Shown here: positions 39,761 to 51,903 of the stretch, piece after piece
Numbering within the stretch: position 1 is the stretch's first letter
Layout of the letters: each line of letters begins with the position of its first letter
DNA from: Bipolaris cookei
Lineage: Eukaryota; Ascomycota; Dothideomycetes; Pleosporales; Pleosporaceae
Direction of reading: 5' to 3'
Length of the DNA: 64,000 nucleotides
NCBI GenBank assembly: GCA_002286855.1
Contig: NRSV01000035.1
Span: 1-64,000, forward strand
Notes under the pieces: model-generated
Seen by the model: only the letters and a program-made list of their open reading frames with translations
The model's database searches: none
Told to the model about the DNA's origin: nothing
Translations under genes and position numbers: made by a program

Positions 39761-41901
39761 ATGCCACCACGCCCATTTGTGAACGACCGACTTTGGCGTT
39801 GTCTCTGTCCTGGCTTTCCGCCCAACTCGACGATAAGCGCCACGGTAGCAATATCAGCTAGACGGCCACAGCGCAATGCGACACGGAAAGATAGATCAAC
39901 CTACCCCCGCAACCAGTGGCGTGCCTATACTCTGTCTAACACATGTCGCGCGGCCAACGAGTCCTTCTTCTCGCAGCCCGGCGTTGCGCCAACTGGGTTT
40001 CGGCCTTTTGGCGAGCAATCCCACGTTCTTCGCCCTGTCAATTCCCGGCAAAAGCCTTCGCTCGCTCAGCTTCCAACCGACCTTCTTTACGACCATGCCC
40101 GCGCCGAGGGCGCCAAAGGCCATTGGGACGAGGTCATGAACATTTGCAGAGTGTTGATCAAGGACAGAGGAGAGCAGCCAAATAGGGAAATGTATACGGC
40201 CATACTGCACAGCTTCGTCAGTTCCAAGGATGGTACGGCCGGCAAGCTGCGCAAAGTGCTTGAAGAAATGGGCTTCTGGAGTCAGACGGATGCGTTACTG
40301 TCTAGAACTCCAAGGGTCGAGCTTGACGCGCGTGCGTGCGAGTGTGTGCTGGAGGTGCTGGCGGTGCATCCTGACTACCTTTTGCGCTCCGAGATTCTCG
40401 AATACATGAAGTCACGCTGGCTCACCCTTTCCACTCGTGGGCAGCACTTTGTCGTGGCAGGGTTGTTACGAGAGCGCCATTTTGAGCAAGCGCTTGACAT
40501 GATGGAAGACATGGTTAGGAATAACATACGTGTGGAGAATTGGTTGTTCGACGAGGCCATGTGGATTCTATTGGAATTCAAAGAAGTGGAAGAGGCTTTC
40601 TATGTTCTAGGCCTCAAAGAAACAGTGCAAAACAAAGGCAGTGGCACGGGGACTGCTAAGGTGAGTGATGCGCTCTTGGGCGCATTGCTGGACGCGGCGG
40701 CAGAGAATCAGCTTGTATGTATGACACAAATTTGACAATCAACCCATGGCACAATGCTGATCCCGCGCAGCACGAAGAAACCGTCAAAGTGTGGATGACC
40801 CAAGTTCAGCCAGGCTACCTGAAACCGGGCACTGGCACCTGCATGTCTGTTCTTGCCCTCGCTTCTCAGCACGGAGACGTCGAACTTGCCACCGACGTCT
40901 TTCGTCTGCTTACAGACCGGGAAACCACTTTTACGACACACCACTACGAACTCATCATGTCTACTCATCTACAAGCCAATGATGTCGAGGCTGCTCTATC
41001 CGTGATTCTCATCATGGCAGATGCCAATGTTAAGGTCGATGCTGGAACGTGCCAGCCACTGTACCATTACTTATCTGTTGACACAGGTGATAAGGCTAGC
41101 CGCTCGTTGGAAGCTTTTGCTCTCCTCCAGGACTTCGAAGCTGCTGGCCGCAGAGTGCCCACAGCGGCGGTGAATGCGTGCATCCAGGCTAGCCTTGCCC
41201 TGGGTCGCCTTGAGGAGGCGATTGAGATATACAAAGCCCTTCATACCGTTTCACGCACGGGGCCCAATACCAACACATTCAATATTCTGTTCAAGGGCTG
41301 CCACCAGTTTGCACGCAAGGAACTGGCAATGTTCTTGGCAAACGAGATGATGCAACTTGGGCTAATACCTGACCGCATTACCTACGATCGGCTTCTACTG
41401 GTCTGCCTACGATGTGGCGACCTGGAAGATGCCCTGCTATACTATGAGGAGATGCTGTCAAGCGACGGTGACGCGCCGATGAAGCCCAGAAAGAGGACTT
41501 GGGAGCTTCTCATATACGCTTGTGTGGAAAAGAATGATGAGAGAGCAGTTGCACTTCTTAACGAGTACAAACGAGAGATTGATGAGCCCCGCATGTCAGT
41601 GGAGAAGGCCGTTGTCGACCGTTTCGAGTATGGAATGCTGCCGATGCCCCGAGCATCTGGAGTGATAGGTATCGAGTCTGCTCGATTCAATAGTGTGGAA
41701 GATCAACACGTCAGGCCAGCGGCAGAGGTGACACAATCCCCAGGGCTCGGTGCCGACACAGGACGATCGGGGGCAAAAGATGGGTTTTCGCACCAAGGCA
41801 ACGAGGCCGGTGCGAATACGGAAGCGGACTTGAAGGAGAGCGCCGATCTCGAGGGCGCACAGTCCACTGCAGCAGCTAGCGAAGACACAAGGCCGTCCTA
41901 A
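39761..41901 (+). CDS. pentatricopeptide-repeat protein, probably mitochondrial
   Basis: Two exons, 39761-40714 and 40771-41901 (56-bp intron, GTATGT...CGCAG), encode 694 residues. The N-terminal ~60 residues are Arg-rich and almost free of acidic residues, starting PPRPFVNDRLWRCL, as in a mitochondrial presequence. PPR-like helical pairs are clearest in the second half, for example TFNILFKGCHQFARKELAMF followed by GLIPDRITYDRLLLVC and RTWELLIYACVEKNDERAVA. Such proteins bind organellar RNA and act in processing, stability or translation. The exact target is unknown. The last 90 residues are low complexity (Glu/Ala/Ser). The start at 39761 is the first ATG in frame. Confidence 0.8.
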
Positions 41902-42853
41902 GAGGGAAGGAAGCGCGCGAACCTTTTGGACGGCCCAGTAGCTTGATAAGTGCCGGGGGCTATGATTAAATAGATGGTATTCACCGGATTCGCTAACAGA
42001 CGTGGTATGCCGCTGCCGCACCAGTATACATGGTGTGTAGTCGTATCGCCATGGGCATGAAATGTACTTTCCATTGCTACGCGTCCATGGTGAGCGTGGG
42101 GGGAGGGGCTGGCGGATACGTCGCAGCATCAATGATAAGTATGTACGTGCGCGTGGGGTCATGACATCTCGAGTCCGGGCTGTCTGGCTGTGATTGTTCA
42201 CGACATGCAAATTCCTTCTCGCACGAGCTCGCTATCTCTCAACCATACAGGCCGCGCACGGTTGCTGTGGGGTGGAATACAGCTGCCGAGGCCGCTTGCG
42301 TCGACGAATAAGAGGCTGGGCAGATCAAGGTTTTCAAGCAAACTAGCTCCCTCTTGGAGAAGCTTAACTCCTACCGCAGAGCCGCAGCCTCAACCGCTCC
42401 ACTGCACGCCTCAACTTTGACAATAGCGTTGCGGCCTTTTCCAGGATCCTGCTCCCTAGCCGCTCGACCCGATACGACCCAAGCCGAGCTATTGCCGCGG
42501 ACGCGCCCTGTCTTTTTTTCCTTGCTGACCTGCTTTCAAATGCCGTAAATGCCGACTCCGCATTGGCGATGCGGGTGTCACTCTTCCGACCGGTGTGTAT
42601 GGGGTTATGCCTGAAACGGCCATCGGAGCCTGCTAGAACGTTGCATCTCCGGTGTTTGGTTTGACCCCAAGATGTGGGGACTGAAATGTCGAATGATGCA
42701 CTGACTGGAGTCTCCATGATGGCACCCACACGACGGTACTGGCATTGTGGGGAATGGTTCTGGAGTACAAGTAGGGACCTCTCCCGACCCCTTCTCCTCG
42801 TGCAGTCCCTTCTTTCCCCTCTTGTACCTTGAACCCTTCTATCTTCGACCACA
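41902..42853. other. intergenic, transporter upstream region
   Basis: About 950 bp. No gene is supported. Open frames here on the minus strand are not coding by appearance. CT-rich sequence at 42770-42850 probably belongs to the transporter 5' UTR. Confidence 0.4.
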
Positions 42854-44505
42854 ATGGGACTCAGTGGCAAAACCCTCCAGACAGCCCAGCTTTTGCTCGT
42901 TGTCTTACCGGCCTTTGTGCTGTTCGGGTACAATCAGTCCGGCGTAGGTGGTCTCCTCTCTCTCCGGGATTGGAACGACCACTTCCCCGAAATCAACACC
43001 ATCGACACCCATGGCGCTGAGAAGAGTAGCAACTCTACCAAGCAGGGTGCCGTCGTTGCTAGCTTCACCATCGGTGCCCTCTTTGGTGCTCTATCCTGTT
43101 CCTGGATCGGAGACTACCTCGGACGACGGAAGCTCATCTTCTTGGCTGCGGGTCTGACGCTTGTTGGCGAGATACTGCAATGCACCAGCTTCCAGCTTGC
43201 CCAATTCGTTGTCGGTCGCTTCATCCTCGGGTGGGGCGTGGGTGCTCTGAGTGCCACAGTCCCAGTCTGGCAGTCCGAGTGTTCATCGTCTGCCAACCGT
43301 GGTAAGCACGTCGTGCTGGACGGATGCTTCATCTCTCTGGGCTACCTCCTCGAAGCCTGGATCAACTTGGGTTTCTTTGAGCAAGACAACCTGCCCTTGC
43401 AATGGCGCATCCCTCTCGCTATCCCGACTGTCATTTCGGTCATTCCCATGTTGGCGGTATTCAGCATTCCTGAATCACCTCGCTGGCTTGTAGCAAAGGG
43501 CCGTGTCGAAGACGCTCGTGTCAGTCTGTCCAGCTTCAAGGGTCTGGATCTGCACGACCCTGAGATCACTGCCGAGATTACTGGCATTGAGATCGCGCTC
43601 GAGGAAACCGGCCGCAGCGCAGCAAAGATGAGTGATATCTTCACCATGGGCAAAGATAAGCTATTCTACCGCTTTGCACTCTGCATTTTCCTCCAATTCT
43701 TACAGCAGATGTGTGGCAGCAACCTGATCTCCACCTACTCGACTGTAAGTTCAATCAGTTTTCACACCCTTATTCATGATCATCGTACTAATTTGTTTTT
43801 GTAGATCATCTTCCAGCAGGGCCTAGGCCTCAATAGTGAAACTTCGCGCATCCTGTCCGGCGGCGCGTTGACCTGGAAATCCCTTTCCTGCTTTGTTGCC
43901 TTCTTCACCATTGACCGCTTTGGACGTCGCAAGCTCTTCATGTTTAGCGGTGCCGGCATGGCCTCTTGCATGTTGGCACTAGCCATCGCATCCAGCTTCC
44001 CCAAGACGAACCAATCCGCCCAAATTGCCTCTGCATTCTTTGTCTTCCTCTTCAACTTCTTCATCCCTATTGGCTTCCTTGGCGCCAACTTCTTGTATTG
44101 CACTGAAGTTGCACCAACCCGTCTCCGCGTGCCCATGGCTGGTATCTCAACTGCGAACCATTGGCTTTGGAACTTTGTTGTCAACATGGTCACTCCCGTA
44201 CGTACACGTGTTCTATTTGTATCTTGAGTTCTGCTAACGCGCAACACCAGGTCGCGATTGAGACCATTGGATGGAAATACTACCTCGTCTTCCTTATCAT
44301 ATCCGCGATCATTCTCCCCGTAGTCTACTTTGGCTATCCCGAGACCATGGGTCGTAGCTTGGAGGAGCTGGAAGTTATGTTCACAGAGGGCAAGAGCATT
44401 CCTGCCATCGTTAGCATGTCGCGTAAGCCTTTTACCAGCAGCATTGTGCCTGAGGACAAGCTTGAGAAGATGGGAAAGGACGTTAGCGAAGAGGAATATG
44501 TGTGA
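42854..44505 (+). CDS. MFS sugar transporter (hexose transporter family)
   Basis: Three exons, 42854-43744, 43805-44197 and 44251-44505, with introns of 60 and 53 bp, encode 512 residues. Twelve membrane segments can be traced. The family signatures are GDYLGRRK (loop 2-3), PESPRWLVAKGR (end of the N-half), DRFGRRKLF (loop 8-9) and PETMGRSLEELE (after helix 12). LQFLQQMCGSN marks helix 7, the usual sugar-contact helix. It should import monosaccharides across the plasma membrane by proton symport. Substrate cannot be read from the sequence. The C-terminal cytosolic tail is short and acidic. A splice site falls between helices 10 and 11. Confidence 0.92.
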
Positions 44506-45267
44506 GGCTGCTATGGACGGATTGGCATTTTCAATGTTGAGTGACGCCTGTGGCTTCTTGTATATACAAGACGAGTATCTGAAGACTAGCTTCGCTACGA
44601 TATTATGATGAACGGAAGGAATGAATAACTGATGTTTACATGTTGAATTCATGTGAGAAATTACCTCCGGTATGTATGTTAATGCTTTCGAGAATTTGGA
44701 CTACTTACGTGTTACAATAGTCTCAGCTGAGGGTGAATTCACAATATACAGATTTTATCCATATGCACACCCCGCTAATCAAGTCAATAAGCTTTCCCCA
44801 CGGAAACTAAAATCTCAAGGCTTCCTGGTTAGGATACACCTACTTTAGCGCTTGGGAAAATGCAAGGAACATGGGGAGCTCAGCCGCTTTGGTGATCCTA
44901 TGGTCCCTTCTGTGCACCCACGGACCCTAATCATTTAGTACCACTTTTCTTGTCCAAGCTTAAGCTTTGAATATCCAGGATACAGAAACTTGGAAGTCGG
45001 AAGCTTGGCCTTTTGTTATAATTGGCTCGGAACGCGTCCTTTGATCGGCAGCAACCGGGACAGAGAGAAAAGACGCTAAGCCCAGCCACCAGCATCACAT
45101 TCCCCCGCTTTCTGTATGTGCTGTAGATCACCGTGGCCTAGTCAACCTCCAAGGCGCGCCGCAAGGCATGCTGCGTAGGCAGAGAGCAAAACAAGGAGTC
45201 ATTGTAAGTGGATGGAAAAACTTATGACGACTGTTGATCACTAGTATACATGGCCACTTTTGCAATA
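44506..45267. other. intergenic before pogo element D
   Basis: Transporter 3' flank and AT-rich spacer. No gene, tRNA or repeat end found up to the TA at 45266-45267. Confidence 0.4.
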
Positions 45268-45775
45268 ACGTAAAGCACCACCGAGCCGGACACACCACCG
45301 AGCCGGACACACCACCGAGCCGGACACTTTTTCTTGGCATCACGAACTTCATGTACGAAAACTCGAATTACTCTACACTAGCTATAGATGCGTTATACAA
45401 CTCACTTGTATCTGATAGAGAATCTTCTTCTACATCTTTTTGGCACGTACGGGCGTTATGGCCCACTCTCCCACAGGTTCCACAGTGCCGTTGACCTGGT
45501 AGAGCCTTTTCTTGACTACCCCCACCACGCGCCTTCTTTGATGCCGTACGACCAGTAGCAGCATTTTCAGCTGCCTGCGATGCTCCTGCACCAAAGTCTA
45601 GTGTCCCGCCTGTCTGAATTCGCTTTCTTTTACGCCCTCGGCGCTTTGTTACCTCAGCTAATTGCTCTTCAAGCTCTCGTATGCGGGCCTTCATAAGCAC
45701 ATTCTCATGTAGCATCTCCTCAGCTCCTTTAATAAGCTTTGAGAAGCCTTCTTGTGCAGCAGTTGGTGATCGTAC

Positions 45776-46643
45776 NNNNNNNNNNNNNNNNNNNNNNNNN
45801 NNNNNNNNNNNNNNNNNNNNNNNNNNNNNNNNNNNNNNNNNNNNNNNNNNNNNNNNNNNNNNNNNNNNNNNNNNNNNNNNNNNNNNNNNNNNNNNNNNNN
45901 NNNNNNNNNNNNNNNNNNNNNNNNNNNNNNNNNNNNNNNNNNNNNNNNNNNNNNNNNNNNNNNNNNNNNNNNNNNNNNNNNNNNNNNNNNNNNNNNNNNN
46001 NNNNNNNNNNNNNNNNNNNNNNNNNNNNNNNNNNNNNNNNNNNNNNNNNNNNNNNNNNNNNNNNNNNNNNNNNNNNNNNNNNNNNNNNNNNNNNNNNNNN
46101 NNNNNNNNNNNNNNNNNNNNNNNNNNNNNNNNNNNNNNNNNNNNNNNNNNNNNNNNNNNNNNNNNNNNNNNNNNNNNNNNNNNNNNNNNNNNNNNNNNNN
46201 NNNNNNNNNNNNNNNNNNNNNNNNNNNNNNNNNNNNNNNNNNNNNNNNNNNNNNNNNNNNNNNNNNNNNNNNNNNNNNNNNNNNNNNNNNNNNNNNNNNN
46301 NNNNNNNNNNNNNNNNNNNNNNNNNNNNNNNNNNNNNNNNNNNNNNNNNNNNNNNNNNNNNNNNNNNNNNNNNNNNNNNNNNNNNNNNNNNNNNNNNNNN
46401 NNNNNNNNNNNNNNNNNNNNNNNNNNNNNNNNNNNNNNNNNNNNNNNNNNNNNNNNNNNNNNNNNNNNNNNNNNNNNNNNNNNNNNNNNNNNNNNNNNNN
46501 NNNNNNNNNNNNNNNNNNNNNNNNNNNNNNNNNNNNNNNNNNNNNNNNNNNNNNNNNNNNNNNNNNNNNNNNNNNNNNNNNNNNNNNNNNNNNNNNNNNN
46601 NNNNNNNNNNNNNNNNNNNNNNNNNNNNNNNNNNNNNNNNNNN
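45776..46643. other. assembly gap (868 N)
   Basis: Run of undetermined bases, probably left because the retroelement inside element D has many near-identical copies. Confidence 1.
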
Positions 46644-46851
46644 ATAGCAAGTAGATAGAAGACAGAGCACTTCACACAAGATCAATTCACACTACCAACG
46701 ATCAATCAATTAGTGTTTCTTCCCTAGCACATATCTTCTCTCTCTACAATCTCTCAATCAAGCTGGCTCTGAGTCTACTACGGACAAGTAGAAGGCAGAG
46801 ACCTCTACCTCTGAGTCGATAGTAGAACAAGCAGCACCCTACACTTTGACA
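46644..46851 (+). repeat. LTR 3' portion inserted into element D (copy 2)
   Basis: These 208 bp match 65-272 almost base for base and end in TTTGACA at 46851, directly against the transposase coding sequence. The next five bases (GTTAG) should be one copy of the target duplication. The other copy would be in or beyond the gap. Confidence 0.85.
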
Positions 46852-47130
46852 GTTAGTTTGCGGCAGTTTGGAGATATCTGGGGTCGAAAAGTGATTTTGT
46901 TAAGCCGATCAGAAAGCCGCTGAAAAGGAACGTTGTAGACAGCAGCAGCGCGTCGAATGCTCTTAAACTGGCCCGTACGATAGGCCTGAATAGCAAGAGT
47001 AATTCTGCCTTCTCTCTGAGTTAATGTATCTTTACGTAGTTGGGACATGTTACTTTGCAAGTGATGTTCGCGATGCCAAGAAAAAGTGTCCGGCTCGGTG
47101 GTGTGTCCGGCTCGGTGGTGCTTTACGTTA

Positions 47131-47474
47131 CCATTTCAGCAATTTTACGTGTGTGGCGCAGTGCAGGTTTCCTATGTTGGATTAGTGGGTGAAGTGGCTA
47201 TTTTGAGGGTTCAGGCGCAGGGCTTAGAGGCGCCCATGTGATGAGGTTTTAGCTAGATAGTGTGGGGGAAGGTAGGCTGGGGATCGAACTCGCACATACA
47301 TATATTCAAGGCTGAAGATTGGAGATGATAAGGTACTTTTCCTCAGCAAATACACCTACTAGCATATATACCTCCAAACTTTTGCAATACTCCAAGTCTT
47401 AATTTCTTTCTCCTTTTTTTTAATTCATTTGGTCTCAATCAAACAGCATCCTATACCATTCTACCACGAACAAT
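47131..47474. other. intergenic before the PPxY gene
   Basis: No gene. The second half is T- and C-rich (47380-47440), likely promoter and 5' UTR of the downstream gene. Confidence 0.4.
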
Positions 47475-48011
47475 ATGACCTCGACAAAGTCCAAAGCCAA
47501 TGAAAGCGACACACCAAAGCACGACACGACAAGTACATCAACGGCCTCACATGATACACCACCGGCCTACGATGGTTCCTCCACCTCCGACCCACCACCA
47601 ACCTACCAATCCGTCGGACGCGCCCTAACCGCCCTCTCCCAAGGCGACCCAGACGAGTACATCTCGGTACCAATGGTAACCCGAACCATTAGCAGAAGCA
47701 TTCACAACTACAATCCCTTTTCGCACAAGCAAGGCGAGGTCCGCCAGTCCATTGTGACGCGCCAGATGAAGCGCTCGCAGTACCTCGCCCACTATGTCAA
47801 GGACATGGACGGCAACTTTGTCGGCACCGGCCGTCCGGCAGCAGATGCGGCGCTCGTATTTGTGCCTGGCAAGAGTAGCCCTGAGGACCTGTTGCGACAG
47901 GTTGAAGAGGTGGCGCTCAAGGTGCAGAGGTTGAGGGGTGATGGTATTGGTGATTGGGGGAAGCCATTGCAGGATCATATAGGACATGGTGGGGGTGGGA
48001 TGGCTATGTAG
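47475..48011 (+). CDS. small uncharacterised protein with two PPxY motifs
   Basis: A single exon encodes 178 residues with no domain that I recognise. The first 50 residues are Thr/Ser-rich and contain PPAY and PPTY, motifs that bind WW domains such as those of Nedd4/Rsp5 ubiquitin ligases. The middle part (RTISRSIHNYNPFSHKQGEV) is basic. A helical segment near the end (SPEDLLRQVEEVALKVQRLR) may be amphipathic, and the tail is Gly-rich. There is no signal peptide or membrane segment. A poly-C tract in the upstream DNA fits a fungal promoter. An adaptor role in ubiquitination would fit the PPxY pair but is speculative. Confidence 0.65.
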   Translation: MTSTKSKANESDTPKHDTTSTSTASHDTPPAYDGSSTSDPPPTYQSVGRALTALSQGDPDEYISVPMVTRTISRSIHNYNPFSHKQGEVRQSIVTRQMKRSQYLAHYVKDMDGNFVGTGRPAADAALVFVPGKSSPEDLLRQVEEVALKVQRLRGDGIGDWGKPLQDHIGHGGGGMAM

Positions 48012-48290
48012 AGTTTGGAGCGTGGGATGTGTGCCGGAGGGGGGGGGGAAGTTCGTTTTTCGATTCGATCGGAAACGTTTGGAAGAACTGAGCGGTCTGT
48101 TGTCTTGTGAGGTTATAAACAAGTCTCTCAATGTGAATAATTAAAGAGTTCTGAATGTCATTTAGCTTGTGACAATGCTCAAAAGTCTCCTACAAAGATT
48201 TCCCAGTCGAATGTCATGATTCTTCGATGTTGGCTATTCAATGACCGGACATCCATATCTATCTTACGATATCACCCTGTGATGCGACCT

Positions 48291-49205
48291 CTAGTAGTAA
48301 CCTTTGTCATTCCAAGGACTTCTCCTCTTAGCCCACTCTTCAATAGGCGTAAGCTCAACACCCAGTTCACTAATGACAGGCTTCATATCGATGTTGAACG
48401 GCTCATCTTCTGCCTCATTGTAGTACGTATACGCCTTGAACATCTGACTCACCACCGTCTCCGTCTCCAGCCCTCTTCCCTGCATTGTCTTGCTAATCTT
48501 GTCACAAAAATCTGACACAGTCTGATTTTCGTAGCTAAGCTCCTTACCCCAAGTTCTTGATAGTTTCTCGGTAAGCTGAGAAAGCACAACAGTCTCAGGA
48601 CCGCCAATAGGAATGTCGCGTCCCGCGAGTTCCGGTTTATGCATGACAGCCATCATGATTTGCGCGACATCGTGGTGGCAAATCCATGATACGCGAAGGT
48701 CTGGCTTGTGGCAGTAGATGACGGTCTGTCGGTCGCGGATTGGAGGCAAAGCCCAGCCTTCAAGAATATTGTCAAGGTAAACCACTGGCTCAATGCTGAT
48801 TACCGGGACATGCTCTCGTAACAAGGATCTTATTGTTCTTCGATCATCCTGTGCTTGGATATCTTGTGGCTGCTTTGGAACCGGCATGCTGGTATTGAAA
48901 AGTATCAGAGGAACTTTGGCTTTCTTCGCAGCTTCGCCGATGTTTCTTGCAGCGGCGATGATGGGTTTGGACTTGTTGAAAGAAGTTGATGGCAGATTGA
49001 GGAACACCCGATCTGCGTCTTGAAGCACCTTTTCAATAGCACCTTTGTTGGAAAAGTTTGCAGCAAACTTTTCGACAGGCTTTCCATCAACATGTAGTGG
49101 TTGAGGGTTGCGACTGACTGCAACCACGGAATGGCCTGCTTGCACGAGGGCGTGGACTTGGTGGCGGCCCTGAATGCCGGAAGCTCCAAATACGACGACA
49201 CGCAT
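48291..49205 (-). CDS. NmrA-like NAD(P)-binding protein
   Basis: A single exon encodes 304 residues from the ATG at 49205. The N-terminal Rossmann motif is VFGASGIQGRHQVHALVQAG (GxxGxxG type) with VSRNPQP after the second strand, which suggests NADP(H) preference. The body follows the atypical short-chain dehydrogenase/NmrA fold, with no catalytic YxxxK visible. Members either reduce isoflavone-like substrates or act as redox sensors for GATA regulators. Which applies here is unknown. The convergent small protein gene ends 279 bp away. The coding sequence has no damage and no intron. Confidence 0.8.
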   Translation of the reverse strand: MRVVVFGASGIQGRHQVHALVQAGHSVVAVSRNPQPLHVDGKPVEKFAANFSNKGAIEKVLQDADRVFLNLPSTSFNKSKPIIAAARNIGEAAKKAKVPLILFNTSMPVPKQPQDIQAQDDRRTIRSLLREHVPVISIEPVVYLDNILEGWALPPIRDRQTVIYCHKPDLRVSWICHHDVAQIMMAVMHKPELAGRDIPIGGPETVVLSQLTEKLSRTWGKELSYENQTVSDFCDKISKTMQGRGLETETVVSQMFKAYTYYNEAEDEPFNIDMKPVISELGVELTPIEEWAKRRSPWNDKGYY

Positions 49206-51903
49206 CACAACTTAGTTTCCTTATTCTTCGAATTTGTTGAGAGGTATTGAGTTGTATCACATACAGCCGTCTTGGTTGTGCTGTTGTATTTGTTGGCGTC
49301 ATTCGAAGCGGAGAGACGGCGCAGTTGATCAGCCGCCGCGGAAAATCATATCCGCGTTGCGCACTTCACAGTGTCCATCAATTTCAGTGTAGGCTTTCAT
49401 TGTGGCCCATTACACTATCAACTCACGGATGAAATTTTTGTTTGCTGCTTAGCTGATTTCCTTATCAAGGATTATTGCGTCATTGCGTTCTCAGGGCTCC
49501 CCTGGAATCTGGGGTGTAATATGCCTCTCCAAATTTGCTCACAGACCATCCAACCATGTACGCCCGCTATGCAGACGTGGGCTGACCGTTTGTCTTTGGT
49601 AAGATCTATATTGCTGGTCACCGAATAAACATAGAGGCGGCAGGAAGGGATTGGGAAATATGAGAGCGACCACACAACCGGGTAGCTACGTGTTCAAGCA
49701 TCTCCATTGCTCTCAATTCTCTAACTTGACCATAAACGACGAAAGACCTTTAGTTCCCAATCTAGCCTTACCTAGTTAGTTGTAGCATCTATCCCACGTG
49801 GCACTGGGTTCTAAATTACACTGCAGGACATTCTGGGGCACCGTCCAGCCCTTATCACAGAGTCTCTGGTCCAGCAAGGCTGCCTAGAGATGTGGCTACG
49901 TGGCCCACAATACTTTTGATTCTCCCACTCTACTACTGGCGACTCATTTCACAGGCACTATTGCTCTGTGGTACACGAAACGCCAAGGCCGAAGAAACAT
50001 AGCTTTCGGGTGACTGACGTCGAAACTGGGGCTCGCTGAGGAGATGCAGATAAAGGGAACTTCTTTTTTGCTCAAGAGCCCACGCATCCAGAATTCAACC
50101 CATGAAGAAGACGAGCACGGTAGTAGTGCACGTGTTACCCTATCTACAAAACCTTACAAGAGCGACTGGACAATGGCGTAAATGGTAACGCTTGGATTGA
50201 GTGGTCGAAAAAGTCCGAGGATTAATGCTGAAGAAGGTAAATGGCAAGTTGCAATGGACAAGTACCCAAAGCATGGGTCTGACCCCAGTCACATGCTTGG
50301 ACTACTAATGCTGATACCAAGGTGCGACGGCACTTGGTGGTGAGCCAGTCTGTGTTGCAAAACCTAGCAGTACTTCCAGACCCCAGAAACATTTATCTTG
50401 ATCGGTAGCGAACCAGGCAACCGATGTCTTCGGTGTGAGAGTTATGGAACCTCGGTGCCGCTCTTGTGTGTGTGTGTGTGGTCTTACCGCGCCGCGGAGA
50501 ACAAGGCCTCTTCTATTGACCAGGATATGAGATCTTGGCACCAGGGCTTCAGAGACAAAGTCGGGTAGCCGGAACGCAGCTGAAGATTGGAAAGCATTGG
50601 GTGCCTAGATACATGACTTCCTATGGGCTGGTGGTGTTGAGTTTTGGAGAGTAAAGGCGCCATTGTGCAAGCGAGAAAGGTAGACCCTACTAAAATACCA
50701 GCCCACAGTGCCAGCAATACCGCAAGAAGAAATCCCTTTATCAGGTTGAAACATCGCAGAGCAGTGACGATGGAAGCTTTGCCCAAGTTCATTGGAACGG
50801 CCAACTCTGACCGACATCGAGCTGATAATGGCCAGCACTCCGCGGAGCGGCAGTGGGCTGCCAGTTTTGCGGTTCGGCATGAGACACCGGCTGCAATATC
50901 AACTCATCGCATCCTGCAAAATTTGAAATGTGGATCGCCAGTTTCCATAGGGCGATGAGCTTGAGTCGTGTTGACGAGGAGCCCTGTAGAGTCGCCACGG
51001 TCGCAGCCCACAAAGGCCGGTCGCAATCTGGCGACAGACTATGTAGAGTACGCCTTCGGGCACTGCACATGAGATCTGCACAGGCTTGCTTTGGGCTTTA
51101 CTCTGATGGAGAAAGCCCAGTATGTGCAGCAAAGAAAAAAGGAATACTACTGCGTACGTACTGTAAAGCAACTTTTGTCGTCTGGGAGCCGCTGTCGTTC
51201 AGCACGCGTTAGATGTGGCTTTCTGACCCCATGGCCGTGTTTGTCGAACCCATGCTGACAAGGTTGGAGGCAGGAGATCCTACTGGTGGTTATTTGCGCC
51301 GCAGCATTAGGCCAAAGACGGTCGCGTACGTTGAATGCGCCGCAGCATCCAAAGACCAAGAGGCAAACAGGTTAAGGGCACAATTAACGGGCCTGTCCGT
51401 ATCCACAGCGCTAGTCACCGGCAGCAGTAGCGGTGGGGGGAGCTGACTGCACTCCATTCCCCTTGACAATATTCCCTTTCTTAGCAAACTGGCCGGCGTC
51501 TCGCCGCTTCGCTTTGTCTACCCTGCCATTGTAGACGTCCGACGATGCGTCCAGTATTTCTGTATATTTATCTCCTTTCACCTTGACCGGATGCCAGAAC
51601 TGGTACCGTCAGAAACCACAGAACCCTCACAAGCACAATGCAGTGCCAATCCACCTCAGCACATTTCTGTTTGCGCCCGCATGCCATGCGATCACTCCAT
51701 GATTGGCTACGGCCAACGTAACCGTATCCGCCGTCAACCCATTGTCCGTTGCTGATCATGCACGGGCAAATCTTCCGCCCCCTCGTGATAATTCGTCATC
51801 CAAGTAAACCGTTAGCTGGCGTACCAGTCCACTCGTTGGCTAGCCTCAGTTCAACGCGCCCTCGGCTATTGCTAGCAAGGCCCCAACCACACCTGCAACC
51901 CAT
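49206..51903. other. 2.7-kb intergenic region
   Basis: Unusually long for this block. I find no coding content. A (TG)n tract lies at 50466-50481. Many short open frames overlap on both strands, which indicates higher GC rather than genes. It may hold distal regulatory DNA for the bZIP gene or a non-coding transcript. Confidence 0.4.

Larger units (their letters stand above)
45368..47048 (-). pseudogene. pogo-type transposase of element D, split by LTR and gap
   Basis: The 5' part (47048-46852) encodes the helix-turn-helix region (REGRITLAIQAYRTGQFKSI). It is cut after PNCRKLT by the LTR. The 3' part (45775-45368) encodes a coiled coil (MLHENVLMKARIRELEEQLA), a basic stretch (KRRGRKRKR) and a CCHC knuckle (CGTCGRVGHNARTC), then an acidic tail. 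The catalytic core would lie inside the unsequenced gap. The arrangement matches elements A-C. Confidence 0.8.
45268..47128 (-). mobile_element. pogo/Fot1-type element D with an LTR insertion and an assembly gap
   Basis: Ends are ACGTAAAGCACCACCG... and its inverse, bordered by TA at 45266-45267 and 47129-47130. The left end has three copies and the right end two copies of a CACCGAGCCGGACA iteron. The interior contains the 868-bp run of N and an LTR that interrupts the transposase gene. The real length is therefore unknown. Confidence 0.88.

Noticed and set aside
47270..47300. tRNA T-arm-like sequence (GGGGATCGAACTC)
   Set aside because: The T-stem does not pair and no acceptor, D or anticodon arms can be folded around it.
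50300..51200. gene in the 49.2-51.9 kb gap suggested by several 70-106-codon frames
   Set aside because: Frames overlap on both strands, share no phase across plausible introns and show no family motif.
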